From contig JASANG010003189.1 of NCBI GenBank assembly GCA_030248215.1, forward strand, positions 1 to 64,000: a stretch of DNA of 64,000 bases. Reading direction: 5' to 3'. A program made the position numbers and the translations under genes. Under the pieces are notes generated by a model. That model was not told the origin of the DNA, ran no database searches, and worked only from the letters and a program-made list of their open reading frames with translations. This DNA comes from Enoplolaimus lenunculus (lineage: Eukaryota; Nematoda; Enoplea; Enoplida; Thoracostomopsidae). Below are positions 62,901 through 63,935 of the stretch, one piece after another. Each line of letters starts with the position of its first letter. The stretch's first letter is position 1.

Positions 62901-63532
62901 CTCAAATGTGTATAGAAATTGGTACAGGAGTACAGAAAATCATATGCGAAAAATAAGTTGAATTTAAAGCAATAGCAATTACTGGTTCGAAAGTTACAAA
63001 ACACATCACCAACTGGGGATAGGTGCTATACACAAATGAGAATACTGGTCCAAATTCAAACTGATGAAGTCCAAACGTTTGCACGCCGCATCTTGCAGTT
63101 GCAATATTAGCCCGTATTCTCAAATGTGTGTAGCACCTATCACCAGTTGGTGATAAAACTCACGAACCAGTGAACGCAGAGGCTGAAAATTCACCACATT
63201 TGTCACACATGATTTGCTCGACTGCAGAGCTAATTTTGAGTTCAACAACGGCAAATAATTAGTGAGTTTGAAAACCTATTACTAACTGATGATAGTTGCT
63301 ATACACATTTGAGAATATTGGCCGTTGACTTAAGAACGGTCAGTGAAATATTTTAAACACTCGTTTCTTCCCATTTTCAGTGATCTTCGCTGTGTCTTCG
63401 CTGAACTTCGGACTCGCATCATCGACTGTGGACATTCGGATGCCGTTGTTTGTAATTTGTTGTCGTCAAGTTTATTTCTACGATTTTTATGTCCAGCAAT
63501 TTTGTCGCCTAATTTATTCGGATTAATGTCAG
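14574..63532 (+). CDS. SYNGAP1/DAB2IP/RASAL2-family Ras GTPase-activating protein, partial (3' end beyond window)
   Basis: Family role (established): membrane-associated GAPs that speed GTP hydrolysis by Ras/Rap, with PH, C2 and RasGAP domains followed by a proline-rich and coiled-coil tail. Seen here: [11 protein letters not shown] (43.4 kb), SHESLL (48.5 kb), C2 start [16 protein letters not shown] and FWGEQFEF, C2 end WYPVSG and [18 protein letters not shown], then the GAP domain with the arginine-finger region [16 protein letters not shown] and the FLRFLCPAI motif. Proposed exons: 14574-14916, 42308-42642, 43418-43530, 48337-48732, about 53979-54157, 54591-54689, 55744-55829, 57632-57686, 58621-58741, 58916-58981, 60026-60180, 61345-61507, 62130-62266, 63381-63532. 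Phases agree at all but the 48732/54 kb junction. The GAP C-terminal part and tail are off the window. Introns are loaded with MITEs. Confidence 0.93.
15443..15758. mobile_element. MITE, family R
   Basis: Termini ACCAAGAGTCGATAATGAC and GTCATTACCCACTCTTGGT are inverted repeats. The interior holds CACGCGTTGCGTTTTTGCC and its counterpart GGCCAAAAACGCAACGCCCG. Two more copies lie at 30018-30330 and 35366-35680. The open frames inside are by-products of the repeat. Confidence 0.75.
16131..16299. mobile_element. MITE, family G
   Basis: CCGTAGCCAGCTCATCTTTC to TTTGGCTACGGGCCCG. The family's termini are inverted GGGCCCGTAGCCAGCTCACC; the interior contains AAAATTTT flanked by G- and C-runs. Confidence 0.65.
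16543..16810. mobile_element. MITE, family M
   Basis: GGCCTATTCACAAGTGCAAG to GCACGTGTGAATAG. Subterminal AACTTGCAGCTGCAA palindromes on both sides. Intact copy of about 268 bp. Confidence 0.75.
16884..17097 (+). mobile_element. MITE, family T1
   Basis: AAGGGGCGTCCAGGTTTCTG at left, CCTTAAAGTAACATTGGCC at right, with about ten TTAGGC-type hexamers. The left-most bases are decayed. Confidence 0.75.
17345..17464 (-). mobile_element. Decayed T3 MITE
   Basis: Retains the AGCAGTATAAGCAT block, a short CCTAAGC core and GTTCCGACCGCGATCTTTAC at the right end. Confidence 0.5.
17619..17954. mobile_element. MITE-like element, family D1
   Basis: CACTGTATTGACCCGAATAAG to CTTATTAGGGTCACTACAGT, inverted termini of about 25 bp. 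The interior has repeated AGAGTCC(C/G)TAA units. Full copies are about 430 bp; this one is internally shorter. Confidence 0.75.
18003..18163 (+). mobile_element. MITE, family T2
   Basis: GCCCATGTACAGAACAGGGC to GCCCTGTTCTATACATTTGC, core of TTAGGC hexamers. T2 termini resemble T3 but read TATAGAACAGGGCCGGA. Confidence 0.7.
18594..18778 (+). mobile_element. MITE, family T3
   Basis: GGCCCGTGTAAAGATCAGGG to GTTCTTTACATTGGCC, core with GCTTAGG hexamers. Confidence 0.7.
18836..18973 (+). mobile_element. T3 MITE, 5' truncated
   Basis: Starts inside the core (GATTAGGTTTTGGCTTAAGC) and keeps the right terminus CCCCTGTTCTTTACATTGG. Confidence 0.6.
19377..19416. repeat. (TAA)n microsatellite
   Basis: About 12 trinucleotide repeats with one ACAA interruption. 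Confidence 0.9.
19912..20382. mobile_element. Composite of at least two P2 MITEs
   Basis: Opens with GTGTAAATTCCAATGAGTTG and closes with TTCATTGGAATTTACAGTG. Further internal P2 ends occur near 20028 and 20152, so one P2 appears to sit in or next to another. Confidence 0.65.
20483..20582 (+). mobile_element. T2 MITE, 5' truncated
   Basis: TTAGGC core plus GTTCCGGCCCTGTTCTATTGGCC-type right end. Confidence 0.6.
20705..20856. mobile_element. MITE, family J
   Basis: GGGTTGCGCTATACT and its inverse ACTATAGCGCAACCC bound a 152-bp foldback made of CCGTC/GACGG and ACGTACGATGCCGTA-type motifs. Confidence 0.75.
21388..21470 (-). other. tRNA-like remnant
   Basis: Read on the minus strand: TGGCACATTGGTAGAGCG resembles a tRNA A box/D arm and GAGATCGAACC a B box. 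The arms do not pair well, so this is a tRNA-derived repeat or pseudogene. Confidence 0.35.
22665..22873 (-). mobile_element. MITE, family T2
   Basis: GGCACATGCATAGAACAGGGC-type left end and GGCCCTGTTCTATACATGGGC-type right end, with the core on the minus strand. The Arg/Leu-rich frame it produces (RLRLRLRL) is a translation of the hexamer repeat, not a gene. Confidence 0.75.
23407..23657. mobile_element. MITE, family P2
   Basis: CACAGTAAATACCAATGAG at left; the right end is decayed (TCACTGAAATTGAAATTGCAG). Confidence 0.7.
23730..23902 (+). mobile_element. MITE, family T1
   Basis: ACCCATGTTACTTTAAGGGG to CCCTTAAAACAACATTGGCC. It is followed at 23925-23989 by a T3 right-end fragment. Confidence 0.75.
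24436..24660. mobile_element. MITE, family P2
   Basis: CACTGTAAATCCCAGTGAG to CTCAGTGGCATTTAGAGTG. Twenty-three bases separate it from the next P2. Confidence 0.75.
24684..24915. mobile_element. MITE, family P2
   Basis: CACTGTAAAATTCCATTGAG to TTCATTAACATTTACAGTG. Internal blocks are more decayed than in the neighbour, so it is probably older. Confidence 0.75.
24926..25265 (+). other. Coding-like stretch, unassigned
   Basis: Two overlapping + frames are open here: one from ATG 24932 with [20 protein letters not shown], one continuing through [19 protein letters not shown] to a stop at 25263. GC is clearly above the surroundings. No family is recognised and no splice borders could be fixed. 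It may be a decayed gene copy or an exon of unknown kind. Confidence 0.25.
25921..26202 (+). other. Coding-like stretch, unassigned
   Basis: Open frame ending in TAA at 26200-26202, four bases before a P2 MITE. CATTTCACAG at 25975-25984 could be an acceptor for a shorter exon beginning GGATGTG. The peptide (for example [18 protein letters not shown]) is not recognised. Confidence 0.25.
26206..26454. mobile_element. MITE, family P2
   Basis: CACAGTAAATTCCAATGAG to CTCACTAGAATTTACAGTA. Confidence 0.8.
26952..27202. mobile_element. MITE, family P2
   Basis: CACTGTAAATTCCAATGAG to CTCACGGAAATTTACAGTG, flanked by TA on both sides. Confidence 0.85.
27486..27692 (+). mobile_element. MITE, family T2
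   Basis: GCACCATGTATAGAACAGAG to GGCCCTGTTCTATATATTGG. A CCTAAGC patch with an Asn/Pro-Lys-rich frame lies just upstream at 27340-27420. Confidence 0.7.
28113..28539. mobile_element. Element of family D1
   Basis: CACTGTAGTAACCCGAATAAG to GCGGGTCACTACAGTA. About 427 bp, close to full length. The interior is reversed relative to the copy at 17619. Confidence 0.75.
29159..29236 (+). other. tRNA-derived repeat (SINE-like head)
   Basis: GGCTGCG pairs with CGCAGCT, the D arm reads GCTCAGTGGTCAGAGC, and the T arm GTGGCTTCGATCCCAC forms a good stem. The anticodon stem does not pair and there are extra bases before the 3' acceptor strand, so this is unlikely to be a working tRNA. The flanks (TTCGTGAAGGGCTCTATA, GTAGTACCAAAC) recur around 28990-29120 and 51420-51560, marking a dispersed family. 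Confidence 0.55.
29723..29785 (+). mobile_element. Half of a J element
   Basis: AGGGTTGCGCTATACTTTAC followed by a GC-rich CGCCGAACGCCGC arm. No right end was found. Confidence 0.45.
29820..29950 (+). mobile_element. Decayed T3 MITE
   Basis: TGTAAAGATTAATAGATCAGG, then TTAAGCTTCAGACTAATTTT, a short TTAGGC core and the TACTACTGCTACGG block. Confidence 0.5.
30018..30330. mobile_element. MITE, family R
   Basis: ACCAAGAGTGGATGATTTTC to CATCCACTCTTGATGT, with the CAACGCGTGCTGG interior. Confidence 0.7.
30415..30636. mobile_element. MITE, family H
   Basis: ACTAGCGGATTCAGAG to TTTGGATCCGCCTCTGCAG, inverted. The interior has GTAAGGTACCCCTACC / ACAATTTNNGCGTTTCATAA blocks shared with other H copies. 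Confidence 0.6.
30637..30894 (+). other. Coding-like open stretch directly after an H element
   Basis: Eighty-five codons with good coding character ([40 protein letters not shown]) to a TAG. The last bases of the H element, CTCTGCAG, would act as splice acceptor. No family recognised, no donor needed if terminal. It could be a gene exon or a decayed coding fragment. Confidence 0.35.
31443..31638. mobile_element. Dispersed repeat, family I
   Basis: CAAATGTGTTTAGCACCTATC at left and GTTGCTATATACATCTGAGAA at right, inverted in outline. About 196 bp. Confidence 0.6.
32367..32529. mobile_element. MITE, family G
   Basis: CAGCCAGCTTACCTTGCCGG to CCCCTTGGCTACGGACCC. Confidence 0.6.
32838..33128. 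mobile_element. H element with internal tandem blocks
   Basis: Begins CAGATGCGGATCCAAAA. The block GTAAGGTAG...ACCTTATC.GTTTTATCAC..AAAATTTGTGACG is repeated about three times, expanding the element. Confidence 0.5.
33369..33530. mobile_element. MITE, family G
   Basis: GGCCTGTAGCCAGGAAGG to GTGATTTGGCTACGGACC. Confidence 0.55.
34561..34716 (+). mobile_element. MITE, family T1
   Basis: GGCTCATGCTACTTTAAGGG to CCCCTTAAAGTAACATTG. Short core of five hexamers. Confidence 0.75.
34833..35145. mobile_element. D1 element, right end missing
   Basis: ACTGGAGTGACCCGAATAATAG followed by the AGAGTCCGTAAGCGG interior with one extra copy of the CCCTAAACTCTGATTA block. Confidence 0.6.
35366..35680. mobile_element. 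MITE, family R
   Basis: ACCAAGAGTGGATAATCGC to CATTATCCACTCTTGGT. Best-preserved termini of the three copies. Confidence 0.75.
35993..36326 (+). repeat. Minisatellite: eight 42-bp units, each with TGACGTCA
   Basis: The unit contains CAGAATATCAGGCAGACTGACGTCATTGGAGCTAGACGA-type sequence. The palindrome TGACGTCA recurs at 36016, 36058, 36100, 36142, 36184, 36226, 36268 and 36310, exactly 42 apart. Because 42 is a multiple of three, several frames stay open on both strands; I see no sign that any is translated. TGACGTCA is the full consensus bound by CREB/ATF factors. Confidence 0.95.
36352..36692. mobile_element. J element carrying a P1 insertion
   Basis: GGGTTGCGCTGTATTCGC to GTAAAGTATAGCGCAACC with GTCGGCCG / CGGCCGGC inner arms. 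The middle is occupied by a complete P1 (36420-36639), so the J insertion is older. Confidence 0.7.
36420..36639. mobile_element. MITE, family P1, nested in J
   Basis: CACTGCAAACAACGGTGAGT to ACTCACCATTTTTTGCAGTG. Confidence 0.85.
36792..36945. mobile_element. MITE, family P1, internally deleted
   Basis: CACTGCAAAGAAGGGTGTGAG to CCATTTTTTACAGTA, flanked by TA. One interior arm is missing, so it is 154 bp rather than about 209. Confidence 0.75.
37158..37360. mobile_element. H-family fragments
   Basis: GCCAGAAAATGTACCTTTACA start, then two copies of CCAAAATTTCTGGATCC followed by GCTGATTCCAG.GGAT, i.e. a short tandem duplication of the H right end. Confidence 0.45.
37566..37690. mobile_element. 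Decayed G element
   Basis: CGGACCCAGGTTACCCTTCTAG to CTCCCTTGACTACGGATCCG. Confidence 0.45.
37991..38441. mobile_element. Element of family D1, full length
   Basis: ACTGTATTTACCCGAATAAGAG to TATTCGGGTCCCTACAGTA, 451 bp, with the whole AGAGTCC interior. Confidence 0.8.
38757..38822 (+). other. tRNA-like remnant
   Basis: CCGAGGTTCGATTCCCGG is an excellent T arm/B box. The upstream half (GGAGTGGCGGTATGATTTGC) does not fold as a D arm. Probably a tRNA-derived repeat fragment. Confidence 0.35.
38935..39325 (-). mobile_element. T-family MITE split by an M element
   Basis: Left part GACCGTAACAGTAGTACAAGC with a CCTAAGC-like core, right part TAAGTCTGAAGTTTAAGCTTAC and CCCACGGTAAAATGGACCGC. The M insertion lies exactly in the core. 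Confidence 0.55.
39037..39264. mobile_element. M element nested in a T element
   Basis: CCTGCAACTTGCACTTGCAAG to TTGCACGTGTGAATAGGG, reverse orientation to the copy at 16543. Confidence 0.65.
39807..40077 (+). mobile_element. K element: TTAA-flanked, tRNA-like core (271 bp)
   Basis: TTAACCCCTTCTCACATTGAG at left and CATGTGAGAAAGGGTTAA at right. TTAA at both borders plus CCC-starting inverted ends are typical of piggyBac-type non-autonomous elements. The interior 39970-40045 contains CTACAGCTCAGTGGTGA (A-box-like) and CTGGAGTTCGAATCCTAG (B-box-like). Confidence 0.8.
40973..41170 (-). mobile_element. MITE, family T3
   Basis: GGTCAATGTAAAGAACAGGG to CGCCCCTGATCTTTACATGG. Confidence 0.75.
41451..41593 (-). 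mobile_element. MITE, family T1
   Basis: GGCCAATGTTACTTTAAGGG to GACGCCCCTTAGAGTAACATG. Core reduced to about three hexamers. Confidence 0.75.
41705..41826 (+). mobile_element. MITE, family T1, short copy
   Basis: GCCCATGTTACTTTAAGGGG to CCCCTAAAAGTAACATTGG. Confidence 0.7.
42051..42246. mobile_element. MITE, family H
   Basis: ACTAGCGGATCCAGAGGG to GATTTCTGGATCCGCCA. Ends 61 bases before the acceptor of the next exon. Confidence 0.6.
42308..42642 (+). CDS. RasGAP gene, N-terminal exon without recognised domain
   Basis: Acceptor AAATTTTAG ends at 42307 and donor ACG|GTAAGT lies at 42643. The frame is open over all 335 bases and reads [15 protein letters not shown], then [20 protein letters not shown], a Pro/Tyr-rich segment ([15 protein letters not shown]) and an Ala-rich end. 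It starts needing one base from upstream (fits 14916) and ends in phase 0, which the next exon at 43418 requires. I know no counterpart in human DAB2IP/SYNGAP1; this family's N-terminus is variable. Confidence 0.8.
42948..43047 (+). repeat. Four 25-bp tandem units with ATTGG
   Basis: Unit ATGATTGGTTACTTGTCAAAT-TAA/T, starts at 42949, 42974, 42999 and 43024. Each carries ATTGG, the inverse of a CCAAT box. Lies in an intron. Confidence 0.9.
43101..43264. mobile_element. MITE, family G
   Basis: CGCCCGTAGCCAGCTCATC to GCTAGGCTACGGGCCCG. Confidence 0.7.
43418..43530 (+). CDS. RasGAP gene, basic exon before the PH domain
   Basis: Acceptor ATATTTTTAG, donor AGG|GTAAGA. Reads [21 protein letters not shown] then DRIRRGLL. 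Human DAB2IP has [21 protein letters not shown] here, so the match of LSR-L, KRTKS and KLDR fixes the family. It leaves GG, completed by A at 48337 (Gly). Confidence 0.93.
43575..43741. mobile_element. MITE, family G
   Basis: CGCCCATATCCAAGAGGG to GTGAGCTGTCTACGGGCC. Confidence 0.55.
43986..44869. mobile_element. X foldback element with a K insertion
   Basis: GTCTTTTCGGTTATCTTCAAC to GAGAATAACTAAAAACA. It has inner arms around AATTATTGTCAAATAACTGG / CCAAATAACTAATTTGATCA, which the short copy at 11791 lacks in part. Confidence 0.55.
44116..44386 (-). mobile_element. K element nested in X (271 bp)
   Basis: TTAACCCTTTCTCACATGAAC to GTGATAAGGGGTTAA. Reverse orientation to the copies at 39807 and 52948. 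Confidence 0.8.
44870..45935. other. Intronic stretch, no feature fixed
   Basis: AT-rich. A patch near 45590-45630 (AACGCAATTTTAGTCC) recurs near 29620 and 47265 beside GAACGAAGCGAGC, hinting at one more diffuse repeat family. Confidence 0.3.
45936..46187 (-). mobile_element. MITE, family T3, expanded core
   Basis: GCTAACAGAGGCAGAACAG to GTTCCGCCCGTGATCTTTAC. About fifteen CCTAAG-type hexamers; the Lys/Pro-rich frame (PKPKPKPK) in it is the repeat translated. Confidence 0.75.
46481..46652. mobile_element. MITE, family H
   Basis: AATGGCGGATCCATGG to CCTGGATCCGCCACTGCAGG. Confidence 0.6.
46935..46980. mobile_element. D1 right-end fragment
   Basis: CCCTCTTATTCGGGTCACTACAGTA only; a copy of the same fragment lies at 50725-50766. 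Confidence 0.6.
47350..47523 (+). mobile_element. MITE, family T3, decayed
   Basis: AGGGGCGGAACGTTTATCTG, an internal duplication of GTAAGATTAAGCTTCA, and TCGCTACATTGGCC at the end. Confidence 0.6.
47775..47923. mobile_element. MITE, family G
   Basis: GGCCCGGAGCCAGCTCACC to CTTGGCTACGGGCCCGG, best-preserved termini in the window. Confidence 0.75.
48051..48245. mobile_element. MITE, family P1
   Basis: CACTGTAAAAAATGGTGAGT to ACTCACCATTTTTTGCAACG, flanked by TA. Ends 91 bases before the next exon. Confidence 0.8.
48337..48732 (+). CDS. RasGAP gene, exon with SHESLL motif and PH-domain remnants
   Basis: Acceptor TATAATTTTTAG ends at 48336; donor TGG|GTAAGT. The frame set by the previous exon is open throughout: [15 protein letters not shown], a Thr/Pro-rich part, then [10 protein letters not shown] (48503-48532), a motif that precedes the PH domain in this family. 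After that the PH-like residues fall in other frames: LDF and [13 protein letters not shown] in frame +1 (48573-48650), and [10 protein letters not shown] in frame +2 (48703-48732), comparable to human SSILGQDYCFEV and ERDKW. Either the sequence carries indel errors (the six-A run at 48562-48567 is a candidate) or the PH domain has degenerated. Confidence 0.85.
48914..49067 (-). mobile_element. MITE, family T3
   Basis: GGCCAATGTAAAGAACAGGC to GTTCCGCGCCTGATCTTTAC. Confidence 0.7.
49259..49422. mobile_element. MITE, family G
   Basis: CAGGGCCGTAGTCAAGGGG to GAGCTGGTTACGGGCCTG. Confidence 0.6.
49556..49807. mobile_element. MITE, family P2
   Basis: CACTCTAAATTCCAATGAG to CTCCCTGGAATTTACAGTG. 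Confidence 0.8.
50166..50853. mobile_element. I repeat interrupted by P2 and by D1 pieces
   Basis: Left end CTCAAATGTGTGTA stops at 50179, resumes TAGCACCGATTTCCAG at 50411, stops again near 50505 and resumes CCAATTCTTAGTTGAACAAC at 50767 to ACATATTTGAGAATATGG. The gaps are filled by a complete P2 and by D1 fragments mixed with a CCTAAGC patch. Confidence 0.65.
50180..50410. mobile_element. MITE, family P2, nested in I
   Basis: CTCTGTAAATTTCAGTGAG to TTAGAATTTACAGTG. The TA at 50178-50179 is duplicated at 50411-50412. Confidence 0.85.
51112..51274. mobile_element. MITE, family G, decayed ends
   Basis: GGCTTATAGGCAGTTCACCTGG with a 12-G run, to CTCTGGAAACGAGCCGG. Confidence 0.5.
51420..51560 (+). 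other. tRNA-derived repeat, decayed copy
   Basis: CTCGTAGTACCAAACTTACGG and TTTGCATGGCTGCAATAAG match the flank and head of the repeat at 29159. The tRNA arms are lost. Confidence 0.45.
51561..52800. other. Intronic stretch, little structure
   Basis: AT-rich intron. A partial G right half lies at 52378-52496 (GGGCCTGGCTCC to GTGAGCTGACTACGAGCCTG) and a P1 right-end scrap at 52770-52793. No exon found; the PH-to-C2 linker may lie here unseen. Confidence 0.35.
52814..53691. mobile_element. X foldback element with a K insertion
   Basis: CATCTTCTCCGTTTATCCCC to GAAGGATAACGGAAAAG. The inner arms contain TAATGATTTGGCACCAACCCAAATC-like inverted segments. Confidence 0.6.
52948..53218 (+). mobile_element. 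K element nested in X (271 bp)
   Basis: TTAACCCCTTCTCACATTGAG to CATGTGAGAAAGGGTTAA. Same length as the two other copies. Confidence 0.85.
53979..54157 (+). CDS. RasGAP gene, exon with PH end and C2 start (5' border uncertain)
   Basis: Donor CGCAA|GTATGT at 54158 is clear. The certain part reads [14 protein letters not shown], then [20 protein letters not shown] and KRK; the family has LRRAV..., RRVE..LKLWVIEAKDLPAKKK. Two acceptors are possible: GTATTAG ending at 53978 (phase 0) or GTTAAG ending at 54019 (fits the phase of the open frame in the previous exon). Neither has a strong pyrimidine tract. Confidence 0.8.
54218..54440. mobile_element. MITE, family P2
   Basis: CACTGTAAATTCCAATGATT to CTCCCTGAAATTTACAGTC, starting 60 bases after a RasGAP donor site. 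Confidence 0.8.
54591..54689 (+). CDS. RasGAP gene, C2-domain exon
   Basis: Acceptor TTCTATTTCAG, donor CAG|GTAAAC. Reads [20 protein letters not shown] then [12 protein letters not shown]. Nearly every position is family-like (raskol YFCELQLDKTLYGRTSVKLQ, TDLLFWGEHFDF). Confidence 0.97.
55240..55507 (+). mobile_element. T2 element with duplicated right half
   Basis: Core and right end (GGTTTTGGCTTAGGCATAAGC ... TACACTACTG..CCGGTCCTGTTCTAT) occur twice in direct order, ending near 55390 and at 55507. Confidence 0.7.
55527..55619. repeat. Near-perfect hairpin, about 44-bp arms, 5-base loop
   Basis: Left arm 55527-55570 (starts AAACAATAAACGTTTCTGG), loop 55571-55575, right arm 55576-55619. 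Only two mismatched positions. It lies in the intron between two C2 exons. It could be a small foldback element or a transcribed hairpin. Confidence 0.85.
55744..55829 (+). CDS. RasGAP gene, C2-domain exon
   Basis: Acceptor ATGTATTGCAG, donor ATTG|GTAAGT. Reads [20 protein letters not shown] then RKDRNTLIG; human has LPPLRTVTVHLYRETDKKKK. Phase joins AG+T (Ser) upstream and G+GA (Gly) downstream. Confidence 0.96.
55862..56115. mobile_element. MITE, family P2
   Basis: CTGTAAATTCCAATGAGTTG to CTCACTGAAGTTTACAATG, starting 32 bases after a donor site. Confidence 0.8.
56233..56421 (+). mobile_element. MITE, family T1
   Basis: GGGCCCATGTTACTTTAAGG to GCCCTTAAAGTAACATTGGC. Confidence 0.8.
56609..57041. 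mobile_element. Element of family D1, full length
   Basis: ACTGTAGTGACCTGAATAAG to CTTATTCGGGTCACTACAGT, 433 bp. Confidence 0.8.
57125..57235 (-). repeat. TTAGGC-type degenerate hexamer patch
   Basis: About twelve CCTAAG/CCTAAA hexamers without recognisable T-family termini. It encodes a meaningless Leu/Ser-rich frame. Confidence 0.65.
57377..57599. mobile_element. Foldback MITE with GTCGTAGCCCAAGTCGTAAT ends
   Basis: TGTCGTAGCCCAAGTCGTAA and the inverse TTACGACTTGGGCTACGACA bound 223 bp. Inner palindrome CCCAATTCCGAATTGGG. It stops 32 bases before a C2 exon, next to that exon's splice acceptor. Confidence 0.8.
57632..57686 (+). CDS. RasGAP gene, C2-domain exon
   Basis: Acceptor GTGCTTTTAG, donor AAATG|GTTAGT. 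Reads [19 protein letters not shown] when joined; raskol has GSVKIPVHDVTSRLPCEQW. The Trp codon is split TG/G with the next exon. Confidence 0.95.
58034..58192. mobile_element. MITE, family G
   Basis: CAGGTCCATAACCAAGGGG to GATGAGCTGGCTACGGACC. Confidence 0.6.
58621..58741 (+). CDS. RasGAP gene, end of C2 and linker to GAP domain
   Basis: Acceptor GCCATTTCAG, donor CAG|GTATTT. Reads [18 protein letters not shown] then [20 protein letters not shown]; human has MIRIKARYQTITILPMEMY. Ends in phase 0. Confidence 0.97.
58770..58865. repeat. TA/CATA microsatellite
   Basis: Runs of TATATAAA, then five CATA units, then TATATTTA. Sits in a short intron of the RasGAP gene. Confidence 0.85.
58916..58981 (+). 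CDS. RasGAP gene, start of the GAP region
   Basis: Acceptor ATTTTATTTTTAG, donor AAG|GTTGGT. Reads [20 protein letters not shown]; human NHYLGLCAALEPILSAK. Exactly 22 codons, phase 0 at both ends. Confidence 0.95.
59289..59455. repeat. GC-rich foldback of CCGTCCGTCACC motifs
   Basis: Repeated CCGTCCGTC / GACGGACGG and GGTGACGGACGG blocks form inverted repeats. The motif resembles the inside of the J element at 20705. It lies in an intron and contrasts sharply with the AT-rich flanks. Confidence 0.6.
59656..59812 (+). mobile_element. MITE with T3-type left and T2-type right end
   Basis: GATGTAAAACTCAGGGGCG at left but CGGCCCTGTTCTATACATTG at right, with a decayed core. Confidence 0.55.
60026..60180 (+). 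CDS. RasGAP gene, GAP-domain exon
   Basis: Acceptor CAATTGCAG ends at 60025; donor CTGA|GTAAGT. Reads [19 protein letters not shown] then [19 protein letters not shown]. Raskol has KEDIGQALVLLMHAQGLAAA at this point. An earlier AG at 60008 would break the phase, so 60025 is preferred. Confidence 0.93.
60187..60412. mobile_element. MITE, family P2, abutting a splice donor
   Basis: The recognisable part starts GGAGAATGAGTTAATTAATC only six bases after the exon, and ends CTCACTAAAATTTACACTG. The left terminus is lost. Confidence 0.75.
60711..60919. mobile_element. MITE, family P1
   Basis: CACCGCCAAAAATGGTGAGT to CACAATTTTTTGCAATG, flanked by TA on both sides. Confidence 0.85.
61021..61139 (+). 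repeat. Two tandem units of about 60 bp
   Basis: TTTCTTAAAATTGCATTTGGC...CTTCCTTTGTTAAAGTAAG repeats, with further ACCTTACAATTT pieces at 61005 and 61175. Confidence 0.8.
61345..61507 (+). CDS. RasGAP gene, exon with the arginine-finger region
   Basis: Acceptor CAAATTCAG, donor GCGAG|GTAGGG. Reads [20 protein letters not shown] then [20 protein letters not shown] and [14 protein letters not shown]. Raskol has RLTFRGNSLATKSMEAFLK. The Arg in FRGNSLA aligns with the catalytic arginine finger of RasGAPs, so the domain looks active. Confidence 0.97.
61633..61822. mobile_element. MITE, family M, rearranged
   Basis: GCTTATTCACACGTGCAAG start, several AACTTGCAGCTGCAAG palindromes, decayed right end GCAAATATGAACAG. 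Confidence 0.65.
61954..62133 (+). repeat. Five 36-bp tandem copies of a 3' splice site plus exon start
   Basis: Unit TTGCAGTTTGTTTGCAATTA followed by CTTCCAGGTTGATCCA. The last unit supplies the acceptor and first codons (Val-Asp-Pro) of the exon at 62130. Units 1 and 2 keep CCAG|GTTGAT (cuts at 61985 and 62021); units 3 and 4 read CCAAGTTGAT. Thirty-six is a multiple of three and the array has no stop in the exon's frame, where it reads [12 protein letters not shown] per unit. Confidence 0.95.
62130..62266 (+). CDS. RasGAP gene, GAP-domain exon
   Basis: Acceptor ATTACTTCCAG ends at 62129; donor CCTCA|GTAAGC. Reads [16 protein letters not shown], then [20 protein letters not shown] and YFP. 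Family: VDPSKCS ... [20 protein letters not shown]. If an upstream acceptor of the tandem array is used, 36 or 48 extra residues are added without shifting frame. Confidence 0.94.
62267..62893. other. Intron, no feature seen
   Basis: AT-rich intronic sequence without recognised repeat termini. Confidence 0.4.
62894..63055. mobile_element. I repeat
   Basis: CTCATATTCTCAAATGTGTA to GCTATACACAAATGAGAATAC. Confidence 0.6.
63113..63320. mobile_element. I repeat, full length
   Basis: TATTCTCAAATGTGTGTAGC to GCTATACACATTTGAGAATA, the cleanest inverted ends of the family. Confidence 0.7.
63381..63532 (+). CDS. RasGAP gene, exon with the FLR motif (last in window)
   Basis: Acceptor CCCATTTTCAG, donor TCAG|GTTAGT. 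Reads [20 protein letters not shown], then [20 protein letters not shown] and [16 protein letters not shown] is the signature of the RasGAP domain (human [19 protein letters not shown]). It leaves one base, so at least one more exon follows beyond the window. Confidence 0.98.
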
Positions 63533-63597
63533 GTTAGTTTCTGTGGCAATTAAAAGGTTTTAGATATTTTCGTATGTATCTTCATTTTAAAATTATC

Positions 63598-63831
63598 GGC
63601 CATGTAAAGATCAGTGGCGGAACGTTTTTCTGTGAGACTAAAATAGAGTAAACTTAAGGTTAAGACTAATTTTTTTTGCATGGCTTAGGCTTAGGCATAT
63701 GTTCGTTGTTACACTTAGGTTTAGGCTTAGACTTGGGCTTAGGAATATGCTCATTCTTACGCTTAGATTCAGGCTTAGGCTCATGCTTAACAATATGCTT
63801 ATAATACTGTTCCACCCCACTTGTTTACATT
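63598..63831 (+). mobile_element. MITE, family T3
   Basis: GGCCATGTAAAGATCAGTGG to CACTTGTTTACATTGGG, long core with two GAATATGCT(C/T)AT spacers. Confidence 0.75.
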
Positions 63832-63849
63832 GGGTAAAATTGCCAATCA

Positions 63850-63935
63850 AAGGGTATCACGACAATTTGCCGCCCGACAATTCATCGCCCGACAACTTGT
63901 AATCTGAAATTTCATCGCTCGACAATTTGTCGCCC
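63850..63935 (+). repeat. Short direct repeats of CGCCCGACAATTTGTCG type
   Basis: Four diverged units of about 20 bases (GACAATTTGCCGCCC, GACAATTCATCGCCC, GACAACTTGTAATCTG, GACAATTTGTCGCCC). Confidence 0.65.

Noticed and set aside
10519-63831. TTAGGC arrays as true telomeric DNA or an internal telomere
   Set aside because: Each patch is short, degenerate and enclosed by MITE termini; coding exons continue on both sides, so this is not a chromosome end.
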